From assembly GCA_017640785.1 (NCBI GenBank), contig JAEPPZ010000006.1, forward strand, positions 1 to 64,000: DNA of 64,000 nt, written 5' to 3'. Position numbers and translations under genes: made by a program. Within the stretch, counting starts at the first letter, position 1; the number at the start of each line of letters is the position of its first letter. A model generated the notes under the pieces. The model made no database searches. It was given only the letters and a program-made list of their open reading frames with translations, and had not been told where the DNA came from. This stretch comes from Balneola sp. (GTDB lineage Bacteria; Bacteroidota; Rhodothermia; Balneolales; Balneolaceae). Of the stretch, positions 8,983 through 16,658 are shown piece after piece.

Positions 8983-10454
8983 ATTTTAAAAAAAGCTTTT
9001 ATACAAAGATTTCCACCACCTTTCTGATCCTGGTATTAGCATTAGGAATTTCATTTGCATACTTAGGGGTATCATCATCGCTAATGTTTGTTGATGAAAC
9101 CGGACAAAAGGTAAACAAAATGCTTGCAGACGATATGTCTTCACATTTTCAACCTTATCTCATGGATTCTATCGAAGGCGACAGTATCATATCTGTGATA
9201 AAGTATTTAAATGGAATTAATCCTGAGATCGATATTTACCTTTTGTCAAGTAATGGTATGATCAAGTGGTTTTATCCTAGTCAAGATCCTGAAGCGAAAC
9301 TAGAATTATCAACTGTTAATACAGAGCCTCTTGATCAATTTTTGAATGGAAAGACCTTACCCATTTATGGGGATGATCCGTTAAACGCTGGAGTTAAAAA
9401 GCCATTCTCCGTTGCTCCAATTTCTATTATGGGAAGCGAAGGTTGTTATTTATATGTAATTCTATCAGGACAGCAGTATGATGAAGCAGCCGGTATGGTC
9501 CAAAATAGTTATATCCTTAGAAATACTTTTATTGGCTTAGGGCTGATCCTGATAGTTACTTTGATTCTTGGATTAGTGGTTTTCAGATTATTGACCGGGC
9601 GTTTAAGACATGTGAGTGAAACAGTTAAATCATTTGAACAAGGTCAGTTAGACAAACGAGTAAAAGTTAATTCTGAAGATGAAGTAGGTTTGCTTGGCTC
9701 TTCCTTTAATCAAATGGCAGACACCTTAGTTGCTAACATGGACGAGATAAAACAAATCGATAAGTTGAGAAGAGAATTAGTAGCAAATGTTTCACACGAT
9801 CTCAGAAGCCCACTGGCCTCAATACAAGGCTACTTAGAGACTATACTTCAAAAAGAACCTTCCATTGATCCTGAAGAAAGATCCAAATACTATGAGATCG
9901 TTCTTAGAAATACTAAAAAATTAGGCACGCTGATCGAAGAACTGTTCGAGCTCTCTAAATTTGATGCTCAGGATGTTCAGCCCGATATGGAAAAGGTTTC
10001 CATGGCAGAACTTGCTCAGGACCTTGTGCAGCAATTTAAACCTCTTGCAGAACAAAAAGGGATCACACTTGAAGCAGTATTGTCTGACGAACCTACAAAT
10101 CTTGTATATGCAGACATCGCACTTATGGAAAGAGCAATTTCAAATCTTATTGACAACGCTCTTAAACATACTCCTGAAGGTGGTACAGTTTCTATCATTT
10201 CAAAAAATGATGATAACAATGTAAGTTTTACCATTTCGGATACAGGAAAAGGAATTGCCGAAGAAAACATTCAGAGAATATTTGATCGTTTCTATCAGGA
10301 AGACCCTAGCAGAACGGTTGGAGCGGGAGCCGGTTTAGGTTTATCTATCGCTCAAAAGATTCTTGAACTACACGGATCCGAGTTGTCTGTCGAAAGTGGA
10401 TCAGGAAAAGGCACAACTTTTTCTTTTATACTCTCTCCACAATTGAACTATTAA
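8979..10454 (+). CDS. Membrane sensor histidine kinase
   Basis: 491 residues. TM1 lies at about 13-35, a periplasmic sensor loop of about 150 residues follows, and TM2 is at about 184-204. A HAMP linker (RLRHVSETVKSFEQGQLDKR) leads into a HisKA domain with the H-box VSHDLRSPLASIQGYLETIL, phospho-accepting His273, and a C-terminal HATPase_c domain with N-box NLIDNALKHT, G1 DTGKGI and G2 GLGLSIAQKI. No receiver or HPt domain is fused, so it is a classical orthodox kinase that passes phosphate to the regulator encoded just upstream. The periplasmic loop shows no domain I recognise, and the signal is unknown. Confidence 0.95.
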   Translation: MNFKKSFYTKISTTFLILVLALGISFAYLGVSSSLMFVDETGQKVNKMLADDMSSHFQPYLMDSIEGDSIISVIKYLNGINPEIDIYLLSSNGMIKWFYPSQDPEAKLELSTVNTEPLDQFLNGKTLPIYGDDPLNAGVKKPFSVAPISIMGSEGCYLYVILSGQQYDEAAGMVQNSYILRNTFIGLGLILIVTLILGLVVFRLLTGRLRHVSETVKSFEQGQLDKRVKVNSEDEVGLLGSSFNQMADTLVANMDEIKQIDKLRRELVANVSHDLRSPLASIQGYLETILQKEPSIDPEERSKYYEIVLRNTKKLGTLIEELFELSKFDAQDVQPDMEKVSMAELAQDLVQQFKPLAEQKGITLEAVLSDEPTNLVYADIALMERAISNLIDNALKHTPEGGTVSIISKNDDNNVSFTISDTGKGIAEENIQRIFDRFYQEDPSRTVGAGAGLGLSIAQKILELHGSELSVESGSGKGTTFSFILSPQLNY

Positions 10455-10522
10455 GTTGATAATCGGTTTTGTTTTAAAATTTCAAAATCATAAACTGATT
10501 TGAATTTAAATAAAGGCAAAAT

Positions 10523-11533
10523 ATGGCAATATTAGTTACCGGAGGCGCAGGTTATATCGGAAGTCATACCGTACTTGAACTCCTTGAATTAGGCAATGAA
10601 GTAATTGTAGTTGATAACCTTTCTAACAGCAGTAAAGAATCGTTGATCAGGGTTGAATCTATAACAGGAAAATCTCCGATCTTCTATGAACAAGATCTCT
10701 TAGACAGAGCTGCGTTAGAGAACGTTTTTTCAAGTCACAAAATTGATTCTGTGATTCATTTTGCAGGCTATAAAGCTGTAGGTGAATCTGTTCAAAAGCC
10801 GATGATGTATTATCAGAACAATTTGGACAGCACCCTTATTCTCTGTGAAGTAATGAAAAAATTTGATGTGAAAAACCTAGTTTTCAGTTCTTCAGCTACA
10901 GTTTATGGTGATCCTGAATCTGTGCCCATCACAGAAGAATCTTCATTGTCTGCAACTAATCCTTACGGAAGAACAAAGCTCTTTATCGAATATATTCTAA
11001 AAGACTTGTATACGTCAGATGACAGCTGGAACATAGCTCTGCTCAGATATTTCAATCCGGTTGGTGCTCATAAAAGTGGTTTGATAGGAGAAGATCCCAA
11101 CGACATTCCAAATAATCTTATGCCATATGTTTCTCAGGTAGCAGTTGGTAAGTTAAAACAATTGTCTGTTTTTGGTGATGACTACCCTACCCCGGACGGA
11201 ACCGGAGTTCGTGATTACATTCATGTGGTAGATCTTGCGCTTGGTCATCTGAAAGCTATTGATAAACTCAGATCTGCTCCTGGTCTGGTTATCTATAACC
11301 TGGGAACAGGAAAAGGAACCAGTGTACTTGATATGATCAAAGCTTTTGAAAATGCTTCGGGTAAAAAAGTAGAATATAAAATAGGTCCTCGACGATCAGG
11401 CGATATCGCAACATGTTATGCTGATCCTTCCAAAGCAGAAAAAGAACTAGGATGGAAAGCAGAACGCGGTATCGAAGAGATGTGTGTAGATGCCTGGAAA
11501 TGGCAATCTGAAAATCCTAATGGATATAATTAA
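10523..11533 (+). CDS. galE: UDP-glucose 4-epimerase
   Basis: 336 residues, extended SDR fold. NAD-binding GGAGYIGSH is at residues 7-15, the catalytic pair is Tyr148-x-x-x-Lys152 in NPYGRTK, and SSSATVYG (122-129) supplies the active-site Ser. The family motif NPVGAHKSG and the C-terminal [16 protein letters not shown] are typical of GalE, and the length equals that of E. coli GalE (338). It interconverts UDP-glucose and UDP-galactose, feeding surface glycan synthesis. It starts 68 bases after the histidine kinase and may have its own promoter. Activity on N-acetylated sugars cannot be excluded. Confidence 0.95.
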   Translation: MAILVTGGAGYIGSHTVLELLELGNEVIVVDNLSNSSKESLIRVESITGKSPIFYEQDLLDRAALENVFSSHKIDSVIHFAGYKAVGESVQKPMMYYQNNLDSTLILCEVMKKFDVKNLVFSSSATVYGDPESVPITEESSLSATNPYGRTKLFIEYILKDLYTSDDSWNIALLRYFNPVGAHKSGLIGEDPNDIPNNLMPYVSQVAVGKLKQLSVFGDDYPTPDGTGVRDYIHVVDLALGHLKAIDKLRSAPGLVIYNLGTGKGTSVLDMIKAFENASGKKVEYKIGPRRSGDIATCYADPSKAEKELGWKAERGIEEMCVDAWKWQSENPNGYN

Positions 11534-11541
11534 GAAAACGG

Positions 11542-11572
11542 TTGTTAAGAATTTCAAACACACTTATCTTTG
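11542..11572 (+). promoter_or_regulatory. Bacteroidota-type promoter of tRNA-Leu
   Basis: TTG at 11542-11544, then 20 bases, then TATCTTTG at 11565-11572. This fits the Bacteroidota housekeeping promoter (TTG about 19-20 bases before TAnnTTTG) exactly at the -7 box. The tRNA begins 12 bases downstream. The fit helps to place the organism. Confidence 0.65.
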
Positions 11573-11583
11573 GAATCTCTTAA

Positions 11584-11665
11584 GCCAAAGTGGCGGAACT
11601 GGTAGACGCGCACGACTCAAACTCGTGTTCCTCACGGAGTAGGGGTTCGATTCCCCTCTTTGGTA
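11584..11665 (+). tRNA. tRNA-Leu, anticodon CAA
   Basis: Acceptor arms GCCAAAG (11584-11590) and CTTTGGT (11658-11664) pair over seven positions, with G-T at position 1-72 and A as discriminator (11665). The anticodon stem CACGA/TCGTG encloses the loop CTCAAAC, giving anticodon CAA. The extra arm is long, as in leucine tRNAs, and the T arm contains GGTTCGATTCC. CCA is not encoded in full after the discriminator. It is 82 bases long and reads UUG codons. Confidence 0.97.
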
Positions 11666-11668
11666 CAA

Positions 11669-11705
11669 AAAGCCTTGTAGATTTAATATTTACAAGGCTT
11701 TTTTA
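11669..11705 (+). terminator. Intrinsic terminator of tRNA-Leu
   Basis: AAAGCCTTGTA (11669-11679) pairs with TACAAGGCTTT (11691-11701) around an 11-base AT-rich loop, followed by a T-run. It begins just after the tRNA 3' end, as expected for a monocistronic tRNA transcript. Confidence 0.85.
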
Positions 11706-11745
11706 TTTATATTGAAGGGTATCAATCTTAATTAAATTTAAATAA

Positions 11746-11910
11746 ATGAGTCTGTTACGAATTATACTCGCAATATTTCTACCACCGGTTGGTGTCTTTT
11801 TAACCGTGGGAATTGGTTCTGCTTTCTGGATCAATATTTTGTTAACTATTCTGGGTTATATACCCGGAATCATTCATGCTGTTTGGGTGATCGCTAAGGC
11901 TGATCAATGA
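11746..11910 (+). CDS. Pmp3/YqaE-family small membrane peptide
   Basis: A 54-residue protein found by direct translation. It begins MSLLRIILAIFLPPVGVFL and contains GYIPGIIHAVWVIAKAD. Two transmembrane helices, the PPVGV motif in the first and GYIPGIIHA in the second, are the hallmark of the Pmp3/YqaE (UPF0057) proteolipid family, linked to membrane potential and salt or cold stress in yeast and plants. Its stop overlaps the start of the aldo/keto reductase as ATGA, so they share a transcript. The exact role in bacteria is unsettled. Confidence 0.9.
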   Translation: MSLLRIILAIFLPPVGVFLTVGIGSAFWINILLTILGYIPGIIHAVWVIAKADQ

Positions 11911-12767
11911 GCTTACCCGAGCCAAGAAATATTGGCTTTGGTTGCATGTCTTTGGATCCGAAGGCGTCTGACAATATCAAATTATTAAGATCTGCTGTGG
12001 ATAAAGGAATCACTTTGTTCGACACAGCCGATCTATATGATAATGGCCTTAATGAAGAAATAGTCGGTAAGGCACTCTCTCCTGTTCGAAGTAAAGTTCG
12101 TATTGCTACTAAAGTAGGCAATGAATTGAATGAATCCGGAACTGATTGGAGATGGAACCCTACCAAAGAATATATTCTTAAGGCTGTAGATAAGAGTTTA
12201 GAGCGACTAAAAACCGATTATATTGATACCTATCAGTTGCATGGCGGAACGCTGGATGACCCAATTGATGAAACCATTGAAGCTTTTGAGATCCTTAAAA
12301 AACAAGGAAAAATTCTTGAATACGGTATCTCCTCTATCCGACCAAATGTGATCAGAGAATGGATCAAAAGATCTAATATGAGTTCGGTGATGATGCAGTA
12401 CAGTTTATTGGATCGACGTCCTGAAGAAGAATGTCTGGATATGTTAAACAAATCAGATATCTCCGTAATTACCCGAGGAACTCTTGCAAAAGGAATGTTA
12501 ATTGACAAAGCCGCTAAAAATTATCTGGAATATTCTGAAAAGGAAGTAAAGCTGATGCAAAAAGCTATATCTAAAACTGATAATCCACTTTCAGCTTCTA
12601 TTCAGTATGTGAATCAACATCCGGCTGTAGAATCTGCTATCATCGGGATAAGAACAATGGAACAGTTACACGAGGTAATTGAATCACAATCATTAACAAT
12701 TCCTTCCGAAACATTAACTGAATTATCTGAAGTTTTAAAACCAAATATATATGAGAAGCATCGGTGA
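11907..12767 (+). CDS. Aldo/keto reductase
   Basis: 286 residues, TIM-barrel NADPH-dependent oxidoreductase. The catalytic tetrad is visible: Asp39 and Tyr44 in FDTADLYDNG, Lys69 in IATKVG and His112 in YQLHGG. The C-terminal part has SIQYVNQHPAVESAIIGIRTMEQL, the family's nucleotide-binding end where I-x-G-x-x-x-x-x-Q/H-L is typical. It resembles the YajO/Tas-type subgroup that reduces sugar or lipid aldehydes. It is coupled by a 4-base overlap to the Pmp3-type gene. The substrate cannot be told. Confidence 0.9.
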   Translation: MSLPEPRNIGFGCMSLDPKASDNIKLLRSAVDKGITLFDTADLYDNGLNEEIVGKALSPVRSKVRIATKVGNELNESGTDWRWNPTKEYILKAVDKSLERLKTDYIDTYQLHGGTLDDPIDETIEAFEILKKQGKILEYGISSIRPNVIREWIKRSNMSSVMMQYSLLDRRPEEECLDMLNKSDISVITRGTLAKGMLIDKAAKNYLEYSEKEVKLMQKAISKTDNPLSASIQYVNQHPAVESAIIGIRTMEQLHEVIESQSLTIPSETLTELSEVLKPNIYEKHR

Positions 12768-13158
12768 AAATCTCCCTTTGAGGGGAGCTCAAAATCATTG
12801 TCCAAATGATTTTGCGAGGGGTGTTTTAGGCTCCAAACCCCAAAAACATCCCTCTGATCTCGTACAAGCACTCGATCTGTCTCCCTTCGAAGGGAGAATT
12901 TTCTTTCTTCGTATTCCTGAATTTGATTCAGGATCTGTAAGAAATATAGTTTTGAGCTAGCACAGATTCCGGATCAAGTCCGGAATGACCACAAGGCTGT
13001 CATTTCGACCGGAGGGAGAAATCTATAGATTTGCTTTAAAGGCTTTGATTTAATTATTCAGGTAAAATGGGACTAACAGTCTCCACAAAGATCCCGAAAC
13101 AAGTTCGGGATGACGAGTTCATTTCCGTGCCTTTGTGCTTCTGTGGCTTAACAAACCA
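12768..13158. repeat. Gene-free mosaic of dispersed repeats
   Basis: 391 bases without a convincing gene. It holds, in order: a composite element (12771-12897) bounded by TCTCCCTTTGAGGGGA and TCTCCCTTCGAAGGGAGA, also found at 16178-16307 and as an inverted partial copy from 31927; a palindrome TTCCGGATCAAGTCCGGAA (12967-12985); a half unit of the GTCATTTCGA...GAGAAATCT family (12999-13030); and CACAAAGATCCCGAAACAAG... (13084-13115), whose core CCCGAAACAAGTTCGGG is palindromic and which recurs at 15171, 15369 and 16136. A 69-codon open frame across the area is not a gene: it runs through repeat units. Confidence 0.8.
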
Positions 13159-13878
13159 CTACACCAAATAACTACCCGAGTTAATATGAAAAGTTTGTCC
13201 CGTAGCATGGGTAAGTTTTCCCGAAGCTAGTAACAGCACCATTTCAGCGATTTGTTCCGGTGGAGCGATGGAATCTAATGCAAGATCTTTTGTGAGATAA
13301 TCTTCTCCGTACACTTCGATTGAACCTTGAGCCATATCGGTATTCACAAAACCCGGAGCAATGGAATAAGCAGTAATTCCATCTTTGCCGGAGCTCCGTG
13401 CAATGCTTTTGGTGAAAGCGATCATTCCGGCTTTACTGGCTGCATAAGCTGCGTATTCGCCCGTGTCGCCTCGAACTCCGGCTCTGCTGGCAATGTTGAT
13501 GATCCTCCCTTCTATTCCACGTTCTTTCCACGCATTGATCGCCCATTTCGAGATCAAAGCCATGGACCGAAGATTTACTTGCTGGGTTTTATCCCATTTA
13601 GTCATCCAGTCTTCATCAGAATCCTCAAACTGAGCTTCTATGAATATTCCGGCATTGTTAATTAATACCTTCGGGACTTCGTCTTCGCTGAATAGCTGCT
13701 TTAGTTTGTTTACTTCTGTTGGGTTAGATAAATCACAAATCGTATGTCGGTATTCGTTATTGGTGAATTGGTTATTGTGTGATGTCGATACACCAATCAC
13801 CTCATAACCATTATCCAATAACAAATCAGCGATCGATTTACCTATTCCGCGGGAAGAGCCTGTAAGGAGTGTTTTCAT
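13159..13878 (-). CDS. Short-chain dehydrogenase/reductase
   Basis: 239 residues, classical SDR with a Rossmann fold. Cofactor motif TGSSRGIG is at residues 6-13, NNAG at 74-77, and the catalytic Ser131 and Tyr145-x-x-x-Lys149 (YAASK) are present. After the active site comes SIAPGFVNTDM, the usual PG segment. FabG-like 3-oxoacyl reductase or a general alcohol/ketone reductase are both possible. Its start region (13830-13878) is duplicated at 14416-14464 with three synonymous changes. The gene is divergent from the DUF4160 gene with only 25 bases between start codons, so the promoters must overlap. Confidence 0.9.
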   Translation of the reverse strand: MKTLLTGSSRGIGKSIADLLLDNGYEVIGVSTSHNNQFTNNEYRHTICDLSNPTEVNKLKQLFSEDEVPKVLINNAGIFIEAQFEDSDEDWMTKWDKTQQVNLRSMALISKWAINAWKERGIEGRIINIASRAGVRGDTGEYAAYAASKAGMIAFTKSIARSSGKDGITAYSIAPGFVNTDMAQGSIEVYGEDYLTKDLALDSIAPPEQIAEMVLLLASGKLTHATGQTFHINSGSYLV

Positions 13879-13903
13879 TTTTTAAATCTTTATATTAAAC
13901 TAA

Positions 13904-14146
13904 ATGAGTCCAACAATATTCAGATATAAAGGTTACAGATTCTTTTTCTTTTCCAGAGAAGAAGAAAGAATACACGTCCACGTTATACATGCTGAAGGCG
14001 AAGCTAAAATTTGGTTAGAACCAAAAATTGAACTCAATAAATCAGTTGGTTTGAATTCTAAACAAATTAGTGAGATTTTAGATCAAGTTGAAAAACACGA
14101 AAAAGAAATAATAAAGAGCTGGAATGATCACTTCAACAAAACATAA
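13904..14146 (+). CDS. DUF4160 protein
   Basis: 80 residues. The core FRYKGYRFFFFSREEERIHVHVIHAEGEAKIWLEP is the DUF4160 signature: a short beta-rich fold in which G-x-x-x-x-F-x-S-x-E-x-x-x-x-H-I-H-V precedes a small acidic strand carrying W-L-E-P. It overlaps the DUF2442 gene by 23 bases. DUF4160 and DUF2442 genes are commonly neighbours in mobile or accessory regions and are suspected to be a toxin-antitoxin-like or regulatory pair; that function is not proven. The local G+C seems lower than that of the neighbouring SDR, consistent with a later arrival. Confidence 0.8.
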   Translation: MSPTIFRYKGYRFFFFSREEERIHVHVIHAEGEAKIWLEPKIELNKSVGLNSKQISEILDQVEKHEKEIIKSWNDHFNKT

Positions 14147-14372
14147 AACAGAAGTAACAAATATATCTTCACACGGTATTTGGTTGTTTTATGAAAGAAA
14201 GGAATATTTTCTTCCATACAGTGAATTTCCATGGTTCAAAGACGCCAAAGTTCAGCATATACTAAATGTTGAAACCCCATCTGAAAACCATTTTTTCTGG
14301 CCTGATCTGGACATTGATCTAAGTTTAGATTCCATAAACAACCCTGGAAAATATCCTCTTGTAGCGAGCTAG
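14124..14372 (+). CDS. DUF2442 protein
   Basis: 82 residues. It has the DUF2442 pattern: an N-terminal strand, then LFYERKEYFLPYSEFPWFKDAKVQHILNV, where the family shows L-x-F-D/E-x-G-x-x-x-x-L-P-x-x-x-F-P-x-L, and a C-terminal HFFWPDLDIDLSLDSI, where the family has I-H-WP-x-L-D-x-D-L-S. The start at 14124 lies inside the upstream DUF4160 gene, so the two are translationally coupled. Described members sit next to DUF4160 proteins. Function unknown. Confidence 0.82.
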   Translation: MITSTKHKTEVTNISSHGIWLFYERKEYFLPYSEFPWFKDAKVQHILNVETPSENHFFWPDLDIDLSLDSINNPGKYPLVAS

Positions 14373-14415
14373 CTCACAATTCTATCTCCATAGCATCTAT
14401 CCAATTACAATTAAT

Positions 14416-14464
14416 CGATCGATTTTCCTATTCCTCGGGAAGAGCCTGTGAGGAGTGTTTTCAT
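14416..14464 (-). pseudogene. Duplicated 5' edge of the SDR gene
   Basis: 49 bases that match 13830-13878 with three differences. They encode MKTLLTGSSRGIGKSI, identical to the first 16 residues of the SDR at 13159-13878; all three changes are at third codon positions and synonymous. The frame then leaves the SDR sequence, so this is a fragment, on the same strand and in the same orientation as the intact gene. Synonymous-only divergence suggests the piece comes from a working SDR allele of a relative, not from a freshly decayed copy. Confidence 0.85.
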
Positions 14465-14503
14465 TTAACTATCTTAATTTAAATTTTAACGAATTTTAGA
14501 AGT

Positions 14504-14947
14504 ATGCCAATCGAAATACCAGATGGATATCCAAATAACTTAGAAGATGATATACTTTTAGCAAAGATTAAAGAATTTCAAACAGAAGTAGCAAAAGTTT
14601 CTAGATCTAAAAATTACTCAAAAGGTTCAAGCTATTGGAAAAATGTAGCAGACATAGGACAGAATGAGTTAATGCTAAGACTTCAAAGAAAACAAATTAA
14701 AGCAAATAAGAACTCAAGAATTACTAGTTATATTATCAATTTAGCATCAATAGCAATGCTTTTAACGTCTCTCTGGATTGCAAATGATACTCGTAAATTA
14801 GCGGAAGCAGATCAAACTTCAGATGAGAATTGGAGAACCGAACAGTTGAATACATTATTGGAAAGTAATAGACTATTACAAGAAGTGAATACTAGATTTG
14901 AAAATATACCAATTGTATTCTTATCTGATTCAGTTGAAGTAAACTAA
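14504..14947 (+). CDS. Single-pass membrane protein of unknown function
   Basis: 147 residues, not recognised. A charged N-terminal domain (1-70) precedes one hydrophobic helix at about 76-93 (ITSYIINLASIAMLLTSLWI) and a polar, probably coiled-coil tail (LNTLLESNRLLQEVNTRFE). The layout suggests an inner-membrane anchor with a cytoplasmic N-terminal part. It sits inside the cassette bounded by duplicated edges of the SDR and DUF2480 genes, so it is probably accessory cargo. Lys and Asn are frequent and the DNA is AT-rich. Confidence 0.6.
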   Translation: MPIEIPDGYPNNLEDDILLAKIKEFQTEVAKVSRSKNYSKGSSYWKNVADIGQNELMLRLQRKQIKANKNSRITSYIINLASIAMLLTSLWIANDTRKLAEADQTSDENWRTEQLNTLLESNRLLQEVNTRFENIPIVFLSDSVEVN

Positions 14948-15543
14948 CCATTTAACCCGTTTCTCAACCTCGCTCTAAGCTCTGCTTGGGAACGCCCACG
15001 TGAAGATCCTGCTTCCCATCCCTTCTTTGTCATTTCGATCGGAGGGAGAAATCTAAAGTTTACCTTCAACAGCTATCTTAGATTTCTTGGTCATCAGCCG
15101 ACTGGCTGATTCAACTCGAAAGGACGGAGACTCTGACTAATTTACTGAATAGATTGATACTAAAAGCCTTCACAAAGATCCCGAAATAAATTCGGGATGA
15201 CGTGCTATTATTTTTGTGTCTTTGTGTTTCCGTGGTTAACTAAAAAATCAACCTTTCCAAACAGGTACAAAAGAACAAGCTTCGCCCCAACGTCATGCTG
15301 AACTCGTTTCAGCATCTTAAGTCAACGACTTTGATTTACTAAACAGGTTAGGATAAAGATTAAGGCTTCACAAAGATCCCGAAACAAGTTCGGGATGACC
15401 ACTTTTTTTTGTGAGTTAGTGTTTCCGTGGCTACCCAACCTAGCGCAGGCGTTGCGCTTGTGCGGGATTATTATACTAGCCTTAATACAAAAATAGTCCA
15501 AGCGAGACGCTTGAACTATTAACTAGTATCCACTACCTAAAAA
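14948..15543. repeat. Gene-free mosaic of dispersed repeats
   Basis: 596 bases without an intact gene. Contents: a TGTCATTTCGA...GAGAAATCTA unit (from 15032); CACAAAGATCCCGAAATAAA... (15171-15202) and its relative at 15369-15400, each followed by a GTGTCTTTGTG/TTTCCGTGG stretch also seen near 13124; the DUF2480 3' fragment (15248-15286); GTCATGCTGAACTCGTTTCA... (15292-15321), repeated at 16059-16088; and a two-part palindromic element (15441-15464 with GCGCAGGCGTTGCGC, and 15494-15520 with CAAGCGAGACGCTTG) that has a counterpart at 32032-32095. Confidence 0.8.
15248..15286 (-). pseudogene. Duplicated 3' edge of the DUF2480 gene
   Basis: 39 bases encoding GEACSFVPVWKG and a TGA stop, identical in protein to the last 12 residues of the DUF2480 gene at 15544-16053. 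The DNA differs from 15544-15582 at four positions, all third codon positions and all synonymous. Orientation is the same as in the intact gene. Upstream the frame is not DUF2480. Confidence 0.85.
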
Positions 15544-16053
15544 TCATCCCTTCCATACAGGTACAAAAGAACAAGCTTCTCCGTACATTATCTTCTTGGC
15601 TGTTCCCATTAACTTATTGGTAGCCAGTAAATAGATAGAATCAGGTACATGAATATCTCCACAACCTTTGAGGAGTACAAATTTATCTTGGTAGGCGCTC
15701 CAATCAAAAGCTTCTACCCTTCTTCGGTAGAGTTCGTGAGTGACTTCTTTTGGGGTAAGATGAAATACTTCTTCGGCAAATTGATTGGCATAACTAGTGA
15801 TCAACATCCAAGCCCATGGAGCAATAATGGCATCGGTTGAGCAGAACACAGATAAGTACTTTCCTTCAAACTGCGACCAATCAAAATCCTTCAAATGCTG
15901 ACGAAAATCTTTTTCCTTCAACAACATTTCCATATGCAGGAATTGCTTGATGTCCAGCTCCGCAATTGGAGTGGGATCATGGAATAACTTAGCCAGGTCT
16001 ACGGTGACCAGCTTTGTATTCGCTTTTACTTTGTTGATGATTGGTTCTTGCAT
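15544..16053 (-). CDS. DUF2480 protein of the suf region
   Basis: 169 residues. It matches the Bacteroidota family DUF2480: IINKVKANTKLVTVDLAKLF at the start, then LHMEMLLKEKDFRQHLKDFDWSQFEGKYLSVFCSTDAIIAPWAWML, and CGD-x-x-x-P near the C-terminus (LKGCGDIHVPDSIYLL). The family commonly sits in suf Fe-S assembly clusters of this phylum, and here it follows sufB-C-D-S, nfu and iscA on the same strand after a repeat-filled 258-base gap. Conserved cysteines (CSTDAI, GCGD, GEACSF) would allow metal or sulfur handling, but the function is not known. Confidence 0.85.
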   Translation of the reverse strand: MQEPIINKVKANTKLVTVDLAKLFHDPTPIAELDIKQFLHMEMLLKEKDFRQHLKDFDWSQFEGKYLSVFCSTDAIIAPWAWMLITSYANQFAEEVFHLTPKEVTHELYRRRVEAFDWSAYQDKFVLLKGCGDIHVPDSIYLLATNKLMGTAKKIMYGEACSFVPVWKG

Positions 16054-16311
16054 AATAGGTCATGCTGAACTCGTTTCAGCATCTTAAGAATTAGCTTTAA
16101 ACTATATAATTAATTGTTTTACTGTTTGAAGTCCTCACAAAGATCCCGAAACAAGTTGGGGATGACGTTAAACTTATTCTCCCCTTGAGGGGAGCTCAAA
16201 ATCATTGTACAAATGATTTTGCGAGGGGTGTTTTTAAAGCTCAGAAGCCTAAAAACATCCCTCTGATCTCACGCAAGCGTTCGATCTGTCTCCCTTCCAA
16301 GGGAGATTTCA
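16054..16311. repeat. Repeat-filled gap between iscA and DUF2480
   Basis: It contains GTCATGCTGAACTCGTTTCA... (16059-16088, second copy of 15292-15321), CACAAAGATCCCGAAACAAG... (16136-16167) and the second full copy of the composite element (16178-16307). In that element CAAAATCATT and AATGATTTTG form an inner hairpin and the ends carry TCTCCC...GGGAGA arms. The repeats stand between the stop of iscA and the start of DUF2480, so co-transcription is uncertain. Confidence 0.8.
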
Positions 16312-16647
16312 TTAAATACTAAAACTCTCTCCACAAGAGCAGGTTCTGGAGGCATTGGGATTATGAAAATGGAATCCCTCTCCTTCTAAACCGTCAGTGT
16401 AATCAAGCTCGGTTCCGGCCAGATACAGAAAACTTCTCATATCTACCAGAACTTTCATTCCGTTCAACTCAAAAACTTTGTCATTTTCCTGAGGTTCAAC
16501 GTCGCTGTCAAAATCAAGATCATAGGTTAAGCCGGAGCAACCTCCGCTAACCACACCTACTTTCAGAAACGCATCTTTCGGCACGTTTTGTTCGGTGCGA
16601 ATCTCATCGATTCTTTTTATAGCTCTGTCGCTTATGGAAATATCCAT
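16312..16647 (-). CDS. A-type Fe-S carrier (IscA/SufA family)
   Basis: 111 residues of the HesB/IscA family. The three ligand cysteines are present: Cys37 in GGCSGL, and Cys103 and Cys105 in TCSCGESF near the C-terminus, with the family spacing. A-type proteins accept Fe-S clusters or iron from the scaffold and pass them to apo-enzymes. It is the last gene of the tight suf run, 11 bases after nfu. SufA or ErpA naming cannot be separated by sequence alone. Confidence 0.93.
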   Translation of the reverse strand: MDISISDRAIKRIDEIRTEQNVPKDAFLKVGVVSGGCSGLTYDLDFDSDVEPQENDKVFELNGMKVLVDMRSFLYLAGTELDYTDGLEGEGFHFHNPNASRTCSCGESFSI

Positions 16648-16658
16648 GATATTGCCTT

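Noticed and set aside
12751-12960. A 69-codon plus-strand frame
   Set aside because: It runs from the end of the aldo/keto reductase through composite repeat units that recur elsewhere without the frame.
15441-15520. Integron-like attC sites around the cassettes
   Set aside because: The palindromes CAAGCG...CGCTTG recur as a two-part element at 32032-32095 away from any cassette, and no integrase or attC-type core sites are seen.
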